A stretch of 64,000 nucleotides of DNA from RHLJ01 sp965242845 (GCA_965242845.1 CBDETC010000003.1:496001-560000), one strand, 5' to 3'; shown: positions 36,457-45,653, counted from the first letter of the stretch. Notes: a model not told the origin generated them from the letters alone. Numbers and translations: made by a program.

Positions 36457-37439
36457 TTGATCATCACTTTTTCACCCACGGGCAGATCATGGTTCTCACT
36501 TATTTCGATGAAAACTTCCAGGCCAAAAGCTTGTACTGCCGTCGACTTTTGCAGGATTACAGGCAGATCAGTAACAGAGCCAAAACCTATGATCTTTCCT
36601 TCTGTTTCAATATATCCTTGTTCCATGGATCGGATTAGAACGATATCGCCCAGTTCTCTATTTCTATCCTTGCTACCAACCAGGTAACCAACAACGGTAG
36701 TTGGGTGTATGGGGTTTATGGATAGCAATGAGGTATAAGAATCAACCTGTTCTCCGGGTTTGATATTCACATTATCAATAATGCCATCAAAAAGAGCGTA
36801 TTTATTAAGCTTTTCTTTCTCAAGTATTCTCCAATCAAGCTCTTGTTTTGCTAGCTCAATGGTAGCCTGTATTTGAGACTGATCAAATTGGTGATCTTGC
36901 TGGATATCTTTTATCCGAATATTAATGGCTTCAATCTCTAAGGCACCTTTTTCAAGAGTAGACCTTCTTTGAAGTTGTAAGGTAGAGAGTGAGTCAGAAC
37001 GCGGATTGGTGTTTACTAAGTCTTCCGAAAGTGCACGATTTAGAGTGATTCTGGAGTCGATCTGTTGTACTTCACTATCAATATCACTCTGAACTATTCT
37101 TTTCTCTGATTCTAAAAGCTGTACCTCTGATTCTAATAGTTTCTGCTTCTCAACCTTTTCTATCTCGAGGTTTTGGATTTCTTTTTCCAGCTTCTTGATG
37201 TCGAGTTCCAATTCCGGGCTTTCTAATTCGACCAATAAATCACCTGTCGAAACTGTTTGACCGGGAACCACATAGCTATTTATTACTGTAGCAGATTTTT
37301 CCGTATTGATCTGATATTTTTTTGCGTAAGTGACTCCAAGAAATGCGCTGCTTCCTTTAAAATAACGTGTATTGACGGTGAGCAGAGTAACAAAAAGAAC
37401 TCCAACGATAATATAGAATGAATTTATCCTGGAGCGCAT
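36453..37439 (-). CDS. HlyD-like periplasmic adaptor (membrane fusion protein)
   Basis: A 328-aa protein with one N-terminal membrane helix (about 8-24), a lipoyl-like half-motif (SYVVPGQTVSTGDLLVELES), a coiled-coil hairpin of about 130 residues, the second half-motif (FDGIIDNVNIKPGEQVDSYTSLL) and a beta-barrel end (DLPVGEKVMIK). This is the adaptor that links an inner-membrane pump to an outer-membrane duct. It starts one base after the DUF4956 stop. No ABC, RND or MFS pump is adjacent. Confidence 0.83.
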   Translation of the reverse strand: MRSRINSFYIIVGVLFVTLLTVNTRYFKGSSAFLGVTYAKKYQINTEKSATVINSYVVPGQTVSTGDLLVELESPELELDIKKLEKEIQNLEIEKVEKQKLLESEVQLLESEKRIVQSDIDSEVQQIDSRITLNRALSEDLVNTNPRSDSLSTLQLQRRSTLEKGALEIEAINIRIKDIQQDHQFDQSQIQATIELAKQELDWRILEKEKLNKYALFDGIIDNVNIKPGEQVDSYTSLLSINPIHPTTVVGYLVGSKDRNRELGDIVLIRSMEQGYIETEGKIIGFGSVTDLPVILQKSTAVQAFGLEVFIEISENHDLPVGEKVMIK

Positions 37440-37440
37440 A

Positions 37441-38118
37441 TCAGTTTTCCTCCAGCATATCTTTGACCGTAATACGCGTTCGTGTTACTCCTTCTACCTC
37501 AGCAATGGCACTGGTTAATGTTCGTTTGTCCGTATCAACTTTTAATTCGATGGCGTATTCCACTTCTACCTCACCGGACGCTCTACGGATAATCTGGACC
37601 TCGTTGAACTCAGAACAAAACTTTTTAAGTACTTCTTCTATGCTCGATGTAATTTCTAAACTAGCCAAACGAATGAGCACTCTTCCACGATCACCAGCTT
37701 TAGTACTGAAAGGGGAAAAGTGAAGAACCAATGCTCCGATACAAAAAATCATGGTTCCTACGAATGATATCGTGTATCCAAAAACACCGATGGAAAGACC
37801 AACACTAAGTGCGGCAAAAATGAAGATGATATTACGTGCGTCCTGTATTCGGGTTCTGAATCGAATGATCGCAAGGGCACCGAAAGCCCCTAAACCACGT
37901 GCTAAGCTATCGCCAATTGCCATCATTACCATTGCAGCTACGATGGAGCCCAAAGCAATGGCCTGAAAGAAATTTCTGGGGTATAGTGGTCCCGTATAGG
38001 TGACTTTATGCGTAATTGCTATTAGCGAAGACAAGACGAACGACCAAATCAAAGAATAGAGGACGTTAACCAAAGTAGGGTATTCATATACCGGTTGATC
38101 CGGAAAAAGGTCAAACAT
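37441..38118 (-). CDS. DUF4956 inner-membrane protein
   Basis: A 225-aa protein with about four membrane helices and the conserved DUF4956 core (GDSLARGLGAFGALAIIRFRTRIQDARN, split here by context), then a cytoplasmic ferredoxin-like domain (residues about 150-225) resembling the ACT-like tail of MgtC-type proteins. DUF4956 is best known beside VTC polyphosphate polymerase and CotH genes. Here it is first in an operon with HlyD- and TolC-like proteins, a position normally held by a pump. Function unknown. Confidence 0.85.
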   Translation of the reverse strand: MFDLFPDQPVYEYPTLVNVLYSLIWSFVLSSLIAITHKVTYTGPLYPRNFFQAIALGSIVAAMVMMAIGDSLARGLGAFGALAIIRFRTRIQDARNIIFIFAALSVGLSIGVFGYTISFVGTMIFCIGALVLHFSPFSTKAGDRGRVLIRLASLEITSSIEEVLKKFCSEFNEVQIIRRASGEVEVEYAIELKVDTDKRTLTSAIAEVEGVTRTRITVKDMLEEN

Positions 38119-38198
38119 AGAAACTAGTAAATACTCGAGTGAGAGCTCTGATCACATTTAAGTGAAGAGTATACTATTCTTTTGTTGTAAGGTAAAGA

Positions 38199-38765
38199 TC
38201 AAGAATTGACTTCCTGAAGAGCCGGAATCCTGGACTTGGCAAATTCAAAACCACCAAAAAGAACCCCTGAATAGACCAAATCACCCAGGATAGTGTTTTT
38301 GAAAAAAGGAATAGCCATCTCGTAGCAAAGGATTAATCCCTGGAATGTAGGGGGGTACTTAACATCTACCATCCAAACTCCAAAGTTGGAAACCAAAAAG
38401 AAGATTAATGATGCGGATAAACTACCTGCCAGAACTCTTGGTAACGTCACTTTTTTAAGAAGGAATATCCCGGCAACAACAATTAGTGCAATTGCTCCAT
38501 AGGTCCACCAGAAATTGGAGGTAAAGAGCGTGAAGCCACCAAAATACTCCGCATATAGAATATTGTTAATAAGCAGATCGCTTAGGAACATGGCAAAGAG
38601 TGGCAGAATAAACGAAAACTTTTTATCAGCGAAGTATGCTGCTCCAAATAATGACATTGCGCCAATTGGGGCAAAATTCATTGGATGGGGAATTAGTCGT
38701 GAGATTGCGGCTACAATGATTAGCCCTGATAAAATGATAAATCGCTTATTCATAGAGTTTTTCAA
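38199..38765 (-). CDS. DUF6580 membrane protein, putative transporter
   Basis: A 188-aa protein with about five helices and the family start SRLIPHPMNFAPIGAMSLFGAAYF, resembling ECF-type substrate-binding membrane components. Substrate unknown; I see no riboswitch upstream. It lies downstream of the yceI-like gene, from which a terminator separates it. Confidence 0.82.
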   Translation of the reverse strand: MKNSMNKRFIILSGLIIVAAISRLIPHPMNFAPIGAMSLFGAAYFADKKFSFILPLFAMFLSDLLINNILYAEYFGGFTLFTSNFWWTYGAIALIVVAGIFLLKKVTLPRVLAGSLSASLIFFLVSNFGVWMVDVKYPPTFQGLILCYEMAIPFFKNTILGDLVYSGVLFGGFEFAKSRIPALQEVNS

Positions 38766-38783
38766 ATTTCCCTAAAATAAAAA

Positions 38784-38810
38784 AAGCATCGCCTCAATGA
38801 AACGATGCTT
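38784..38810 (-). terminator. Terminator after the YceI gene
   Basis: Minus-strand AAGCATCG pairs with CGATGCTT across an 11-base loop and runs into TTTTTATTTT. It stops the transcript of the gene ending at 38832 and lies upstream of the DUF6580 start. Confidence 0.8.
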
Positions 38811-38831
38811 TTAAACTTATCGTGATTTAAA

Positions 38832-39437
38832 TCATTTTGAAGCGTTGAGCTCAAGATTAAGCGTCACATCAACTTCATTTCCAATTACTCTGTCAGAAAC
38901 CCAATCGCCGGTTCCAACGCCAAAATCGTTTCGGAGCAACTGGAATTCAGCAGTAATACCTGCTACCATAGTTCCCTCTCTGAAAGGATTGTCCATTACT
39001 CCAAGCAAAGTAAAAGGAAGTTCAAAATCTTTGCTTACGTCCTTAATTGTAAGAGTACCATAAGCTACAAAATTGTTGTCTCCTTTAGACTCGATTCGAT
39101 CACTTGTGAATGTGATGTTTGGATAAGTTTCTACTTCGAAGAAGTCTCCTGATTGAAGGTGGCCATCTCTTCGCTCATTTTTAGTATTAACACTAGCTAC
39201 AGAAATGCTTACATCAATACTGCTTTCTCCAAGGTTATCAGGAGAGAATTTTACGTCAGCCGTATAATCTTCAAATGAACCAGCTACATTAGAAAAGAAA
39301 TGGCGGATTTCGAAGTTAACAGAACTGTGAGATTTGTCTACTGTCCATGGCGTAGACTGCATTTTAACCATTGCAACTGATGCAAAAGAAAGAGCAACAA
39401 GGCTAAATAGCGTGAATAATTTTTGAGAGAGTTTCAT
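38832..39437 (-). CDS. YceI-family secreted lipid-binding protein
   Basis: A 201-aa exported protein with a signal peptide (about 1-23) and an eight-stranded lipocalin-like barrel: WTVDKSHSSVNFEIRHFF, SIDVSISVASVNTKNERRDGHL and FPNITFTS-like YPNITFTSDRI are YceI signatures. The fold binds isoprenoids such as ubiquinone or menaquinone precursors. Single-gene unit followed by its own terminator. Confidence 0.92.
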   Translation of the reverse strand: MKLSQKLFTLFSLVALSFASVAMVKMQSTPWTVDKSHSSVNFEIRHFFSNVAGSFEDYTADVKFSPDNLGESSIDVSISVASVNTKNERRDGHLQSGDFFEVETYPNITFTSDRIESKGDNNFVAYGTLTIKDVSKDFELPFTLLGVMDNPFREGTMVAGITAEFQLLRNDFGVGTGDWVSDRVIGNEVDVTLNLELNASK

Positions 39438-39568
39438 AATAGTAATTTGTTAGTTTTTTAAAATGACAACCGGATAACCAAATTGTCATAAAAATAATTC
39501 GTTTAATGTTAAACTAATTTTCAGTAGGCATGAAATTAGTTTTTGTTATCGGTGCGATAGAAAAAAGT

Positions 39569-40180
39569 TTATTTAGCTGGACTGGTGAAACCGTTGTCCT
39601 TAATCCGGAATCTCCAGGGTAATTTTGCGTCCTCTCCTGCGTAATCAACGCCAACACGAGGGGAGGCTACTATTTCTGAATCTTTAATATTATTGCCTCG
39701 ATCTTCAATCCAGATCACATTTCCTAATAAGTCGGTACCATAATAGGCAGTGTTTATACCCAGTGCCTGGGATGCTATACCTGGTCCGCCGCCAACCGAT
39801 CTTTCCAACTTCTTTTTATTTCTTCGCTCTAGGATGGTATCGACTCCATCCAATGGCTCAATTCCCCGGATTAGCACAGCATCTGCGAATCCCTCTTTAT
39901 TAGTAACAACATTGAACAGGTGATGGATACCATAACAGAGATATACGTAGGCGTGACCTGGTTCTCCATACATTATTTTTGTTCGTTCAGTTTTTCCATG
40001 TAGAAAAGAGTGGCATGCCCGGTCAGTCCTTCCGTTGTAGGCTTCGGTTTCAACAATGATACCTGAGCTAAACTCTCCCTCAATTTTTGTGCAAAGTACT
40101 TTGCCAAGTAACTCTCTGGCTATTTGTACTACATCGTCTCTCTCATAAAAACTTCTTGATACTTTTTGTTCAGCCATCAA
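39569..40180 (-). CDS. DNA-3-methyladenine glycosylase (AAG/MPG family)
   Basis: Base-excision repair glycosylase removing alkylated purines. 203 aa; LLGKVLCTK, IIVETEAYNGRTDRACHS (active-site Glu within ETEAY), GEPGHAYVYLCYGIHHLFNVV and VLIRGIEP match the family. The ATG overlaps the YihY-like stop by four bases, so the two are co-translated. Confidence 0.94.
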   Translation of the reverse strand: MMAEQKVSRSFYERDDVVQIARELLGKVLCTKIEGEFSSGIIVETEAYNGRTDRACHSFLHGKTERTKIMYGEPGHAYVYLCYGIHHLFNVVTNKEGFADAVLIRGIEPLDGVDTILERRNKKKLERSVGGGPGIASQALGINTAYYGTDLLGNVIWIEDRGNNIKDSEIVASPRVGVDYAGEDAKLPWRFRIKDNGFTSPAK

Positions 40181-41085
40181 TCCAACCCAGCATAAGGGTT
40201 CTCTTCATAAGGATCTTTCTCTTCCAGGTAGGTTTCCCGGAAAGCACGGGTAAGAATTACTGAAATCACAAACAGTAAAGAGGTATAGAAGGCCCAGATG
40301 CCAATTACTATAAAAATAGCATAGCCTTGGTAAAAATACTGGTAGCTTGAAAAGGCATAACTCATATACAGGCTGACAAGCACTTTAGCGATGGTAAAAA
40401 GTAGTGTATAAAAGAGTGCACCTACCAGAGAAGTTCGTACTGAAATCCTGCGCTCACTCACAAAACGATATATGGTGTAGATCAACAAAAAGGTGAAGAT
40501 GATGGGGAGGGTGAAGTCAAGCAGGTCATAAATCCAGGGTAGGCGAATCTCAATTTCGGTGTATGGCACTTTGATTACACTTAAATCTAGAATTGAAATC
40601 ACGGAAATAGCCACACTGAAAAACACGAATACAGCACCTATCACCCCAAATCCTAAAAAATTATAGACCATATCCATTACCGGGTGCTTCTTCTCTTTGA
40701 TGTCAAATACATCAAAGATGACATGCTTGAAGCTGTGTAATAAGCCTTGCGTGAACAGGATTAGAATGATTAAACCGGTAATACCGAAAATAGTACGCGC
40801 TCCAACAAGAGGGGTGAGTATGTTCCGTAATGTCTGTTCTCCCTCTATAATATCGGTCTCGGTAGGCTCATAGGTAAAAACAGGGATTAATTCGGTGCCG
40901 TATCTCACGATTTCATTAAACGCAGTATCGTAAGAAAGGATATAGCCAATTATCGAAATCAGGATGAGAATGAAAGGGATAGCACAGATGAAGAGGTTGA
41001 AAGTGATGGCAGAGGCATTAAAAAAAATGTCTTTTTCCCCGATCAACGAAAACGCCTTTTTCCAGAAATCCTTAATGTTCTGCAC
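40177..41085 (-). CDS. YihY/BrkB-family inner-membrane protein
   Basis: A 302-aa protein with about six membrane helices and the BrkB/YihY start (NASAITFNLFICAIPFILIL) plus the SYQYFYQGYAIFIVIGIWAFYTSLLF pattern read in parts. Once called ribonuclease BN, the family function is unknown, perhaps transport or flipping. The acidic C-terminal tail (YLEEKDPYEENPYAG) is cytoplasmic. Leads a two-gene unit with the DNA glycosylase. Confidence 0.88.
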   Translation of the reverse strand: MQNIKDFWKKAFSLIGEKDIFFNASAITFNLFICAIPFILILISIIGYILSYDTAFNEIVRYGTELIPVFTYEPTETDIIEGEQTLRNILTPLVGARTIFGITGLIILILFTQGLLHSFKHVIFDVFDIKEKKHPVMDMVYNFLGFGVIGAVFVFFSVAISVISILDLSVIKVPYTEIEIRLPWIYDLLDFTLPIIFTFLLIYTIYRFVSERRISVRTSLVGALFYTLLFTIAKVLVSLYMSYAFSSYQYFYQGYAIFIVIGIWAFYTSLLFVISVILTRAFRETYLEEKDPYEENPYAGLD

Positions 41086-41250
41086 AGAGTGATATTATTT
41101 CCGTTAAAATACATGATGCGATACTATTTCAAAATAGAGATCGGGTTTAGATTTTGACTTAATTCATTGCTATGTTTGCGTTTAATATCGGTCAGCACCC
41201 TGAACCATAGATTAGCAATCGAAAACACTAGATAAGGATCTCTCTTTTAC

Positions 41251-43920
41251 ATGGCTGCTCGCAAACAAACACCTTTAATGCGGCAATACAATGAAATCAA
41301 GGAACAGCACCCGGGCACCATTTTACTTTTCAGGGTTGGGGATTTTTACGAGACATTTTCTGATGATGCAATTCTGGTTAGTAAAGAACTGGGCATCACG
41401 TTAACCAAAAGAAATAATGGGGGCGATCAAACCCCGCTTGCTGGTTTTCCTTTTCACGCACTTGATACCTACTTACCAAAACTAGTTAAGAAGGGGTATA
41501 AAGTTGCCGTTTGTGAACAAACCGAAGCTCCTGATGAAGCCAAGAAAGCCGGTAGGAAAATCGTGGAGCGAGAAGTAACGGAGATTACTACTCCGGGAGT
41601 CACCATGTCCGAGAAGCTGCTCGAGCATAAGCGGAATAATTATATCATGTCTCTTTCTTGGGCTAAGGACAGAGTAGGAGTTGCTTTTTCTGATATCTCT
41701 ACGGGAGAGTTTGGGCTAAGCGAAATTCGGGAGCAAGAGCTAGACAGCTTGTTGGCTGGCATACAACCTGCTGAGATTCTGGTTCAAAGCAAAAAGAAGA
41801 ATACGTTGAATGGTAGCTTTACTCCGTTCAATATTACCTACATAGATGATTGGGTATATGAAGGCGATTATGGATATAAATTACTGACTGAGCATTTTAA
41901 AACTCATTCCCTAAAAGGTTTTGGTGTTGAGGAACTAACAACTGCCCATTTTGCTGCGGGCTCGTTGCTTCATTATATGCAGGAAACTCAGAAAGCATAT
42001 TTGCGGCATTTACGAAGATTGTATGCCTATGAGAGCAATGAGTTCATGTCGTTGGATCCATCTACCAAACGAAACCTTGAGCTTACTGCGAGTTTACAGG
42101 AAGGAGGTGTTGAAGGAACACTTATTTCCATTCTTGATAACACTTGTACGGCCATGGGAGGTCGACTCCTGCGTAAGTGGATGATGCGCCCACTAAAACT
42201 TCTTAAGCCCATACATCAAAGATTAGATGCTGTCGAGGAACTATATAAGGTTCATACCATTCGAAATACGCTTAGAGAAGAGTTAGAACAGGTAGGCGAC
42301 TTAGAACGCTTGATTTCCAGAATTTGTGTGGGCCGTTCTAATGCGAGAGACCTGGTTCAGGTGAAGCTATCTTTACTGCAATTGCCTCGGATTAAAAGTC
42401 AGTTTGCAGCAATTGATGATCCGTTATTACAAGATATTGGTAAACGGATGCGGTTTTTGATTGAACTGCAAGATCGAATTGGGAGTACGATTGCAGATGA
42501 GCCTCCTGCTGGAATTCGTGAAGGGAATATGATTCGGGAAGGCTTTAATGCAGAGTTGGATGAACTTCGTGATATCGCGAAAAATGGAAAATCTTACATA
42601 GCAAAAATCAAAGACCAGTTATCTGCTGAAACCGGTATCACTTCGTTAAAAATTGGCTACAACAAAGTATTCGGTTACTACATTGAAGTAACTAATGCTC
42701 ATAAAGATAAGGTGCCTGAAACCTTCATTCGTAAACAAACTCTGGTAAATGCCGAGCGATACATTACTCCTGAGCTTAAAGAGATTGAGGAGAAAATACT
42801 TTCTGCTGAGGATAGGAGTAAGAGTCTCGAGTTTGAGTTATTTGAGGAGATTCGATTGTTTACTGCCGAGTTTGCTGATGATATTCAGCAAATAGCGTAT
42901 GCACTTTCCCAGCTCGATTGTATTCAAAGTTTCGCGGAAGTGGCATTCAGAAATAATTACGCAAAGCCTGAGGTAAGAGATTCTGAAGAAATCATCATCA
43001 AAAAAGGAAGGCACCCCGTAGTTGAGCAATCGCTACCACTTGGAGAACCCTTCATTCCAAACGATATAGAGCTCAATAATTCGGAACAGCAGATCATGAT
43101 TATTACCGGGCCTAACATGGCGGGTAAGAGTATCATACTAAGACAAACCGGGTTGATTGTGTTGCTTGCTCAAATAGGAAGTTTTGTGCCTGCAGAATCT
43201 GCTCATATTGGATTGGTGGATAAGATTTTTACTCGTGTTGGAGCTTCCGACAACCTGGCCGCAGGAGAAAGTACTTTCCTTGTTGAAATGAATGAAGCCG
43301 CTAATATTCTGAATAATGCTACACCGAGATCACTCATATTATTGGATGAAGTGGGCCGCGGCACCAGCACTTTTGATGGATTAAGTATTGCCTGGTCATT
43401 GGCAGAATATCTGCATAACCAGGCATCGGTAGCAGCTAAGACCTTATTTGCTACACACTACCATGAGTTGAATGAACTCGAACAAATGTATGAGCGAGTT
43501 AAGAATTTCAATGTGCAGGTGAAGGAGCATGATGGAAAGGTGATTTTTCTTCGAAAGCTCATTCAGGGAGGCGCAGACCACAGCTATGGTATCCAGGTAG
43601 CTAATATGGCAGGATTACCGGAGGTAGTCATCAACCGGGCCAAGGAAATTTTAGGCAATCTTGAAAATCACAGTCTGGACATCACCAACAAAAATGGAAG
43701 TATAGAGCAGAAGGCTTCCGAAGGTAAAACAGCTGCGCAAAATCTGTCTCAGAATCTGGAGAAACAGGAGCCCATTGAGCAGATGAGTTTATTTAATACT
43801 CACATTGATCCAAGGCTGGAAACGCTTATGAATAAGCTCGAAGCTACCGATCCAAACCGGATGACTCCTATTGAAGCATTGATGCTGGTTAGCGAATTAA
43901 AACGGGTGCTGGGTAATTAA
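41251..43920 (+). CDS. mutS: DNA mismatch repair protein MutS
   Basis: Mismatch sensor, 889 aa. The mismatch-contacting FYE lies in FRVGDFYETF near residue 30, followed by connector, lever and clamp domains. The ATPase shows GPNMAGKS near 621, the STFLVEMNEAANIL helix, LLDEVGRGTSTFDG (Walker B) and TLFATHYHEL. The C terminus (EALMLVSELKRVLGN) matches the tetramerisation/EALxxLxxLK tail. MutL is not in the window. Transcribed alone or with the small membrane gene at 43922. Confidence 0.98.
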   Translation: MAARKQTPLMRQYNEIKEQHPGTILLFRVGDFYETFSDDAILVSKELGITLTKRNNGGDQTPLAGFPFHALDTYLPKLVKKGYKVAVCEQTEAPDEAKKAGRKIVEREVTEITTPGVTMSEKLLEHKRNNYIMSLSWAKDRVGVAFSDISTGEFGLSEIREQELDSLLAGIQPAEILVQSKKKNTLNGSFTPFNITYIDDWVYEGDYGYKLLTEHFKTHSLKGFGVEELTTAHFAAGSLLHYMQETQKAYLRHLRRLYAYESNEFMSLDPSTKRNLELTASLQEGGVEGTLISILDNTCTAMGGRLLRKWMMRPLKLLKPIHQRLDAVEELYKVHTIRNTLREELEQVGDLERLISRICVGRSNARDLVQVKLSLLQLPRIKSQFAAIDDPLLQDIGKRMRFLIELQDRIGSTIADEPPAGIREGNMIREGFNAELDELRDIAKNGKSYIAKIKDQLSAETGITSLKIGYNKVFGYYIEVTNAHKDKVPETFIRKQTLVNAERYITPELKEIEEKILSAEDRSKSLEFELFEEIRLFTAEFADDIQQIAYALSQLDCIQSFAEVAFRNNYAKPEVRDSEEIIIKKGRHPVVEQSLPLGEPFIPNDIELNNSEQQIMIITGPNMAGKSIILRQTGLIVLLAQIGSFVPAESAHIGLVDKIFTRVGASDNLAAGESTFLVEMNEAANILNNATPRSLILLDEVGRGTSTFDGLSIAWSLAEYLHNQASVAAKTLFATHYHELNELEQMYERVKNFNVQVKEHDGKVIFLRKLIQGGADHSYGIQVANMAGLPEVVINRAKEILGNLENHSLDITNKNGSIEQKASEGKTAAQNLSQNLEKQEPIEQMSLFNTHIDPRLETLMNKLEATDPNRMTPIEALMLVSELKRVLGN

Positions 43921-43921
43921 A

Positions 43922-44161
43922 GTGATCCAGATACTGGATTTAGCTAAATACTTTTTTATAGCTAGTTGTATCGTTCTTGTTTTTTATAAGCTGGCTATCT
44001 CAATCATTCTTTTTAGTGGAAAAGACCCATTTAACGAAGAAAAAAAAGATTACCTCGATGCTGAAGAAAAAGAACAGTGGTTAAAATATTTTAGAATAGC
44101 TGGTTACATCCTTTTCAGTATCTCGGTTTATTTTATGATTTTATACGCTATTCCAGTTTAA
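43922..44161 (+). CDS. Hypothetical two-helix membrane protein
   Basis: A 79-aa protein with helices at about 8-30 and 58-77, linked by a very charged cytoplasmic loop (DPFNEEKKDYLDAEEKEQWLK). It begins with GTG one base after the mutS stop, so it is probably translated by coupling. Not recognised as a family; conservation next to mutS would be the test. Confidence 0.55.
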   Translation: MIQILDLAKYFFIASCIVLVFYKLAISIILFSGKDPFNEEKKDYLDAEEKEQWLKYFRIAGYILFSISVYFMILYAIPV

Positions 44162-44174
44162 AAATTTAATCTGC

Positions 44175-44212
44175 AATAAGTCCCCTCTTGAGAGGGGATT
44201 TAGGGGTGTGTG
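44175..44212 (+). repeat. Left inverted repeat of the DUF559 cassette
   Basis: AATAAGTCCCCTCTTGAGAG continues into GGGATTTAGGGGTGTGTG. It contains the hairpin CCCCTCTTGAGAGGGG and closely matches the reverse complement of the sequence at 44616-44651. Confidence 0.75.
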
Positions 44213-44215
44213 AAA

Positions 44216-44611
44216 ATGCCACGAAGAAAAATCATACCATACAATCCTCATTTGAAAGAACTAGCCAGAAAACTCCGAAATAATCCTACCAAAGCAGAAA
44301 CTATTTTGTGGAAATCGCTCAAGGGAAGGCAATGTTTTGGATATGATTTCCATCGTCAAAAACCACTAGGTAATTTTATTGTTGATTTCTTTTGCCAGGA
44401 ATTGATGCTTGTGATAGAAGTGGATGGGGTGTCTCATAATCTGGAAAAAGTAAGGGCCAGAGATATAGAAAAGGAAAAATTCTTAAATGAATTGGGGATT
44501 GTTGTTCTACGATTTCAGGATGATGAGATTTATCCTGAAAACAGGGATGCTTTGATGGAAATAGAACGCTATGTTCTGAGCTATGAGCAAAGGCATGGTA
44601 TTGAGAATTAA
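44216..44611 (+). CDS. DUF559 endonuclease-like protein
   Basis: A 131-aa PD-(D/E)XK-fold protein of the DUF559 / Vsr-like group: LARKLRNNPTKAETILWKSLK, then the catalytic core GNFIVDFFCQELMLVIEVDGVSH (D, then ExD-type residues) and VVLRFQDDEIYPE. DNA cleavage is inferred from the fold. An upstream in-frame GTG (44210) is an alternative start but lies inside the left repeat. Such genes are often scattered in genomes of this phylum between similar hairpin repeats, suggesting a small mobile cassette. Confidence 0.88.
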   Translation: MPRRKIIPYNPHLKELARKLRNNPTKAETILWKSLKGRQCFGYDFHRQKPLGNFIVDFFCQELMLVIEVDGVSHNLEKVRARDIEKEKFLNELGIVVLRFQDDEIYPENRDALMEIERYVLSYEQRHGIEN

Positions 44612-44615
44612 TTGT

Positions 44616-44651
44616 GCACACCCCCAACCCCCTCTCAAGAGGGGGCTTAAT
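44616..44651 (-). repeat. Right inverted repeat of the DUF559 cassette
   Basis: Read on the minus strand it gives ATTAAGCCCCCTCTTGAGAG then GGGGTTGGGGGTGTGC, matching the left copy at roughly five of six positions with the CCCCTCTTGAGAGGGG hairpin intact. It starts 4 bases after the DUF559 stop. Confidence 0.75.
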
Positions 44652-44674
44652 AGTTCGGATATCCGAGAATTATT

Positions 44675-45568
44675 ATGAAAACATCCGCCAAACATATCGC
44701 TGACCGGATACGGTTGATGATTTCCACCAAGCAATTCCAGGTGGGTGAGGTTTTACCTTCAACCAGAGAACTAGGGCAGCAGTTGGAAGCCAGTTTCCAT
44801 ACCGTTCGTAAAGCCTATCATATTTTAGCCAAAGAAGGTCTAATTACTGGTGAGCAGGGAAGAGGATTTATTGTAAACCGCCAAACCTCATTAATGGATA
44901 AAGAAGCTCGTCTGGAGGTAGGAGGGGAGAAGGTACAGTCGCTTATAGAAGAATTAGTAGGTTATGGTCTGGATGAAGCCGAAATTGAATTGCTTTTCCA
45001 GGAGCAACTGGATTTCATGGAGTGGCCTAATCGAATACAAAGCTGTGCCAGTGTTGGAGAGAACGAGGAGCTGGCGAGCATGCTTGCTGATGCAATTAAA
45101 AAGCAGATTGGTGTTAAGAGTAAGGTGCTTGATGTAGAACAATATGAAAGCGCAGCAACTTTTGATGCTTTATTTGTCCCTATTCAGCTCATGCACAAAT
45201 TTAAATCTCTAAGTGAATCCATTATGATCATCCCGATTATTTACGGGTATGATCCGGAAGTACTGCTTTCAGTAGCGGATCGATTTGGAATTCAAACCAT
45301 TGGTTTAGTCACTTCTGACGAGGAAACTATTCCCAAAATTATTAACCAGCTAAAGAATTCTATTCCGTTCGAGGGTTCTTTTGTGGCAGGGAGCATTTAT
45401 GGGAAGTCGCTACCTTTATTTGTGCGGGAAACAGATTTGATTCTATATACACCGGACAGTGCTCGTTTGGTTGAGCAAAAGGTCCCTCAGAAGAACAGGA
45501 TCAGGCTCGAGTATAAATTAAGTGATCGAAGTGCGGAGATGATTCGCTCGGAGCTTTGGGATCAGTAG
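44675..45568 (+). CDS. GntR-type transcriptional regulator
   Basis: A 297-aa regulator with an N-terminal winged helix-turn-helix (HIADRIRLMISTKQFQVGEV, LPSTRELGQQLEASFHTVRK, YHILAKEGLITGEQGRGFIV), clearly GntR. The C-terminal 200 residues are not a standard FCD, UTRA or aminotransferase domain as far as I can tell; strands such as TFDALFVPIQL and IMIIPIIYG suggest a periplasmic-binding-protein-like or response-domain fold. Target genes unknown. Confidence 0.85.
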   Translation: MKTSAKHIADRIRLMISTKQFQVGEVLPSTRELGQQLEASFHTVRKAYHILAKEGLITGEQGRGFIVNRQTSLMDKEARLEVGGEKVQSLIEELVGYGLDEAEIELLFQEQLDFMEWPNRIQSCASVGENEELASMLADAIKKQIGVKSKVLDVEQYESAATFDALFVPIQLMHKFKSLSESIMIIPIIYGYDPEVLLSVADRFGIQTIGLVTSDEETIPKIINQLKNSIPFEGSFVAGSIYGKSLPLFVRETDLILYTPDSARLVEQKVPQKNRIRLEYKLSDRSAEMIRSELWDQ

Positions 45569-45576
45569 TTGTAATA

Positions 45577-45649
45577 GTCATTCTGAGGCTACTGCCGAAG
45601 AATCATACTATTTTCCTATAATCCTTCGCAAGTATGCTCAGGATGACTT
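45577..45649. repeat. Palindromic intergenic repeat (REP-like)
   Basis: Left arm GTCATTCTGAGGCTACTGCC then GAAGAATCAT; right arm, reversed, GTCATCCTGAGCATACTTGC then GAAGGATTAT. The arms match at most positions and form a long hairpin. Elements with GTCATTCTGAG and GAAGAATC ends occur widely in intergenic DNA of this phylum. It fills the gap between two convergent genes. Confidence 0.7.
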
Positions 45650-45653
45650 TGGC

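Noticed and set aside
44376..44734. Minus-strand ORFs opposite the DUF559 gene
   Set aside because: Both are antisense shadows covering the right inverted repeat, with low-quality composition.
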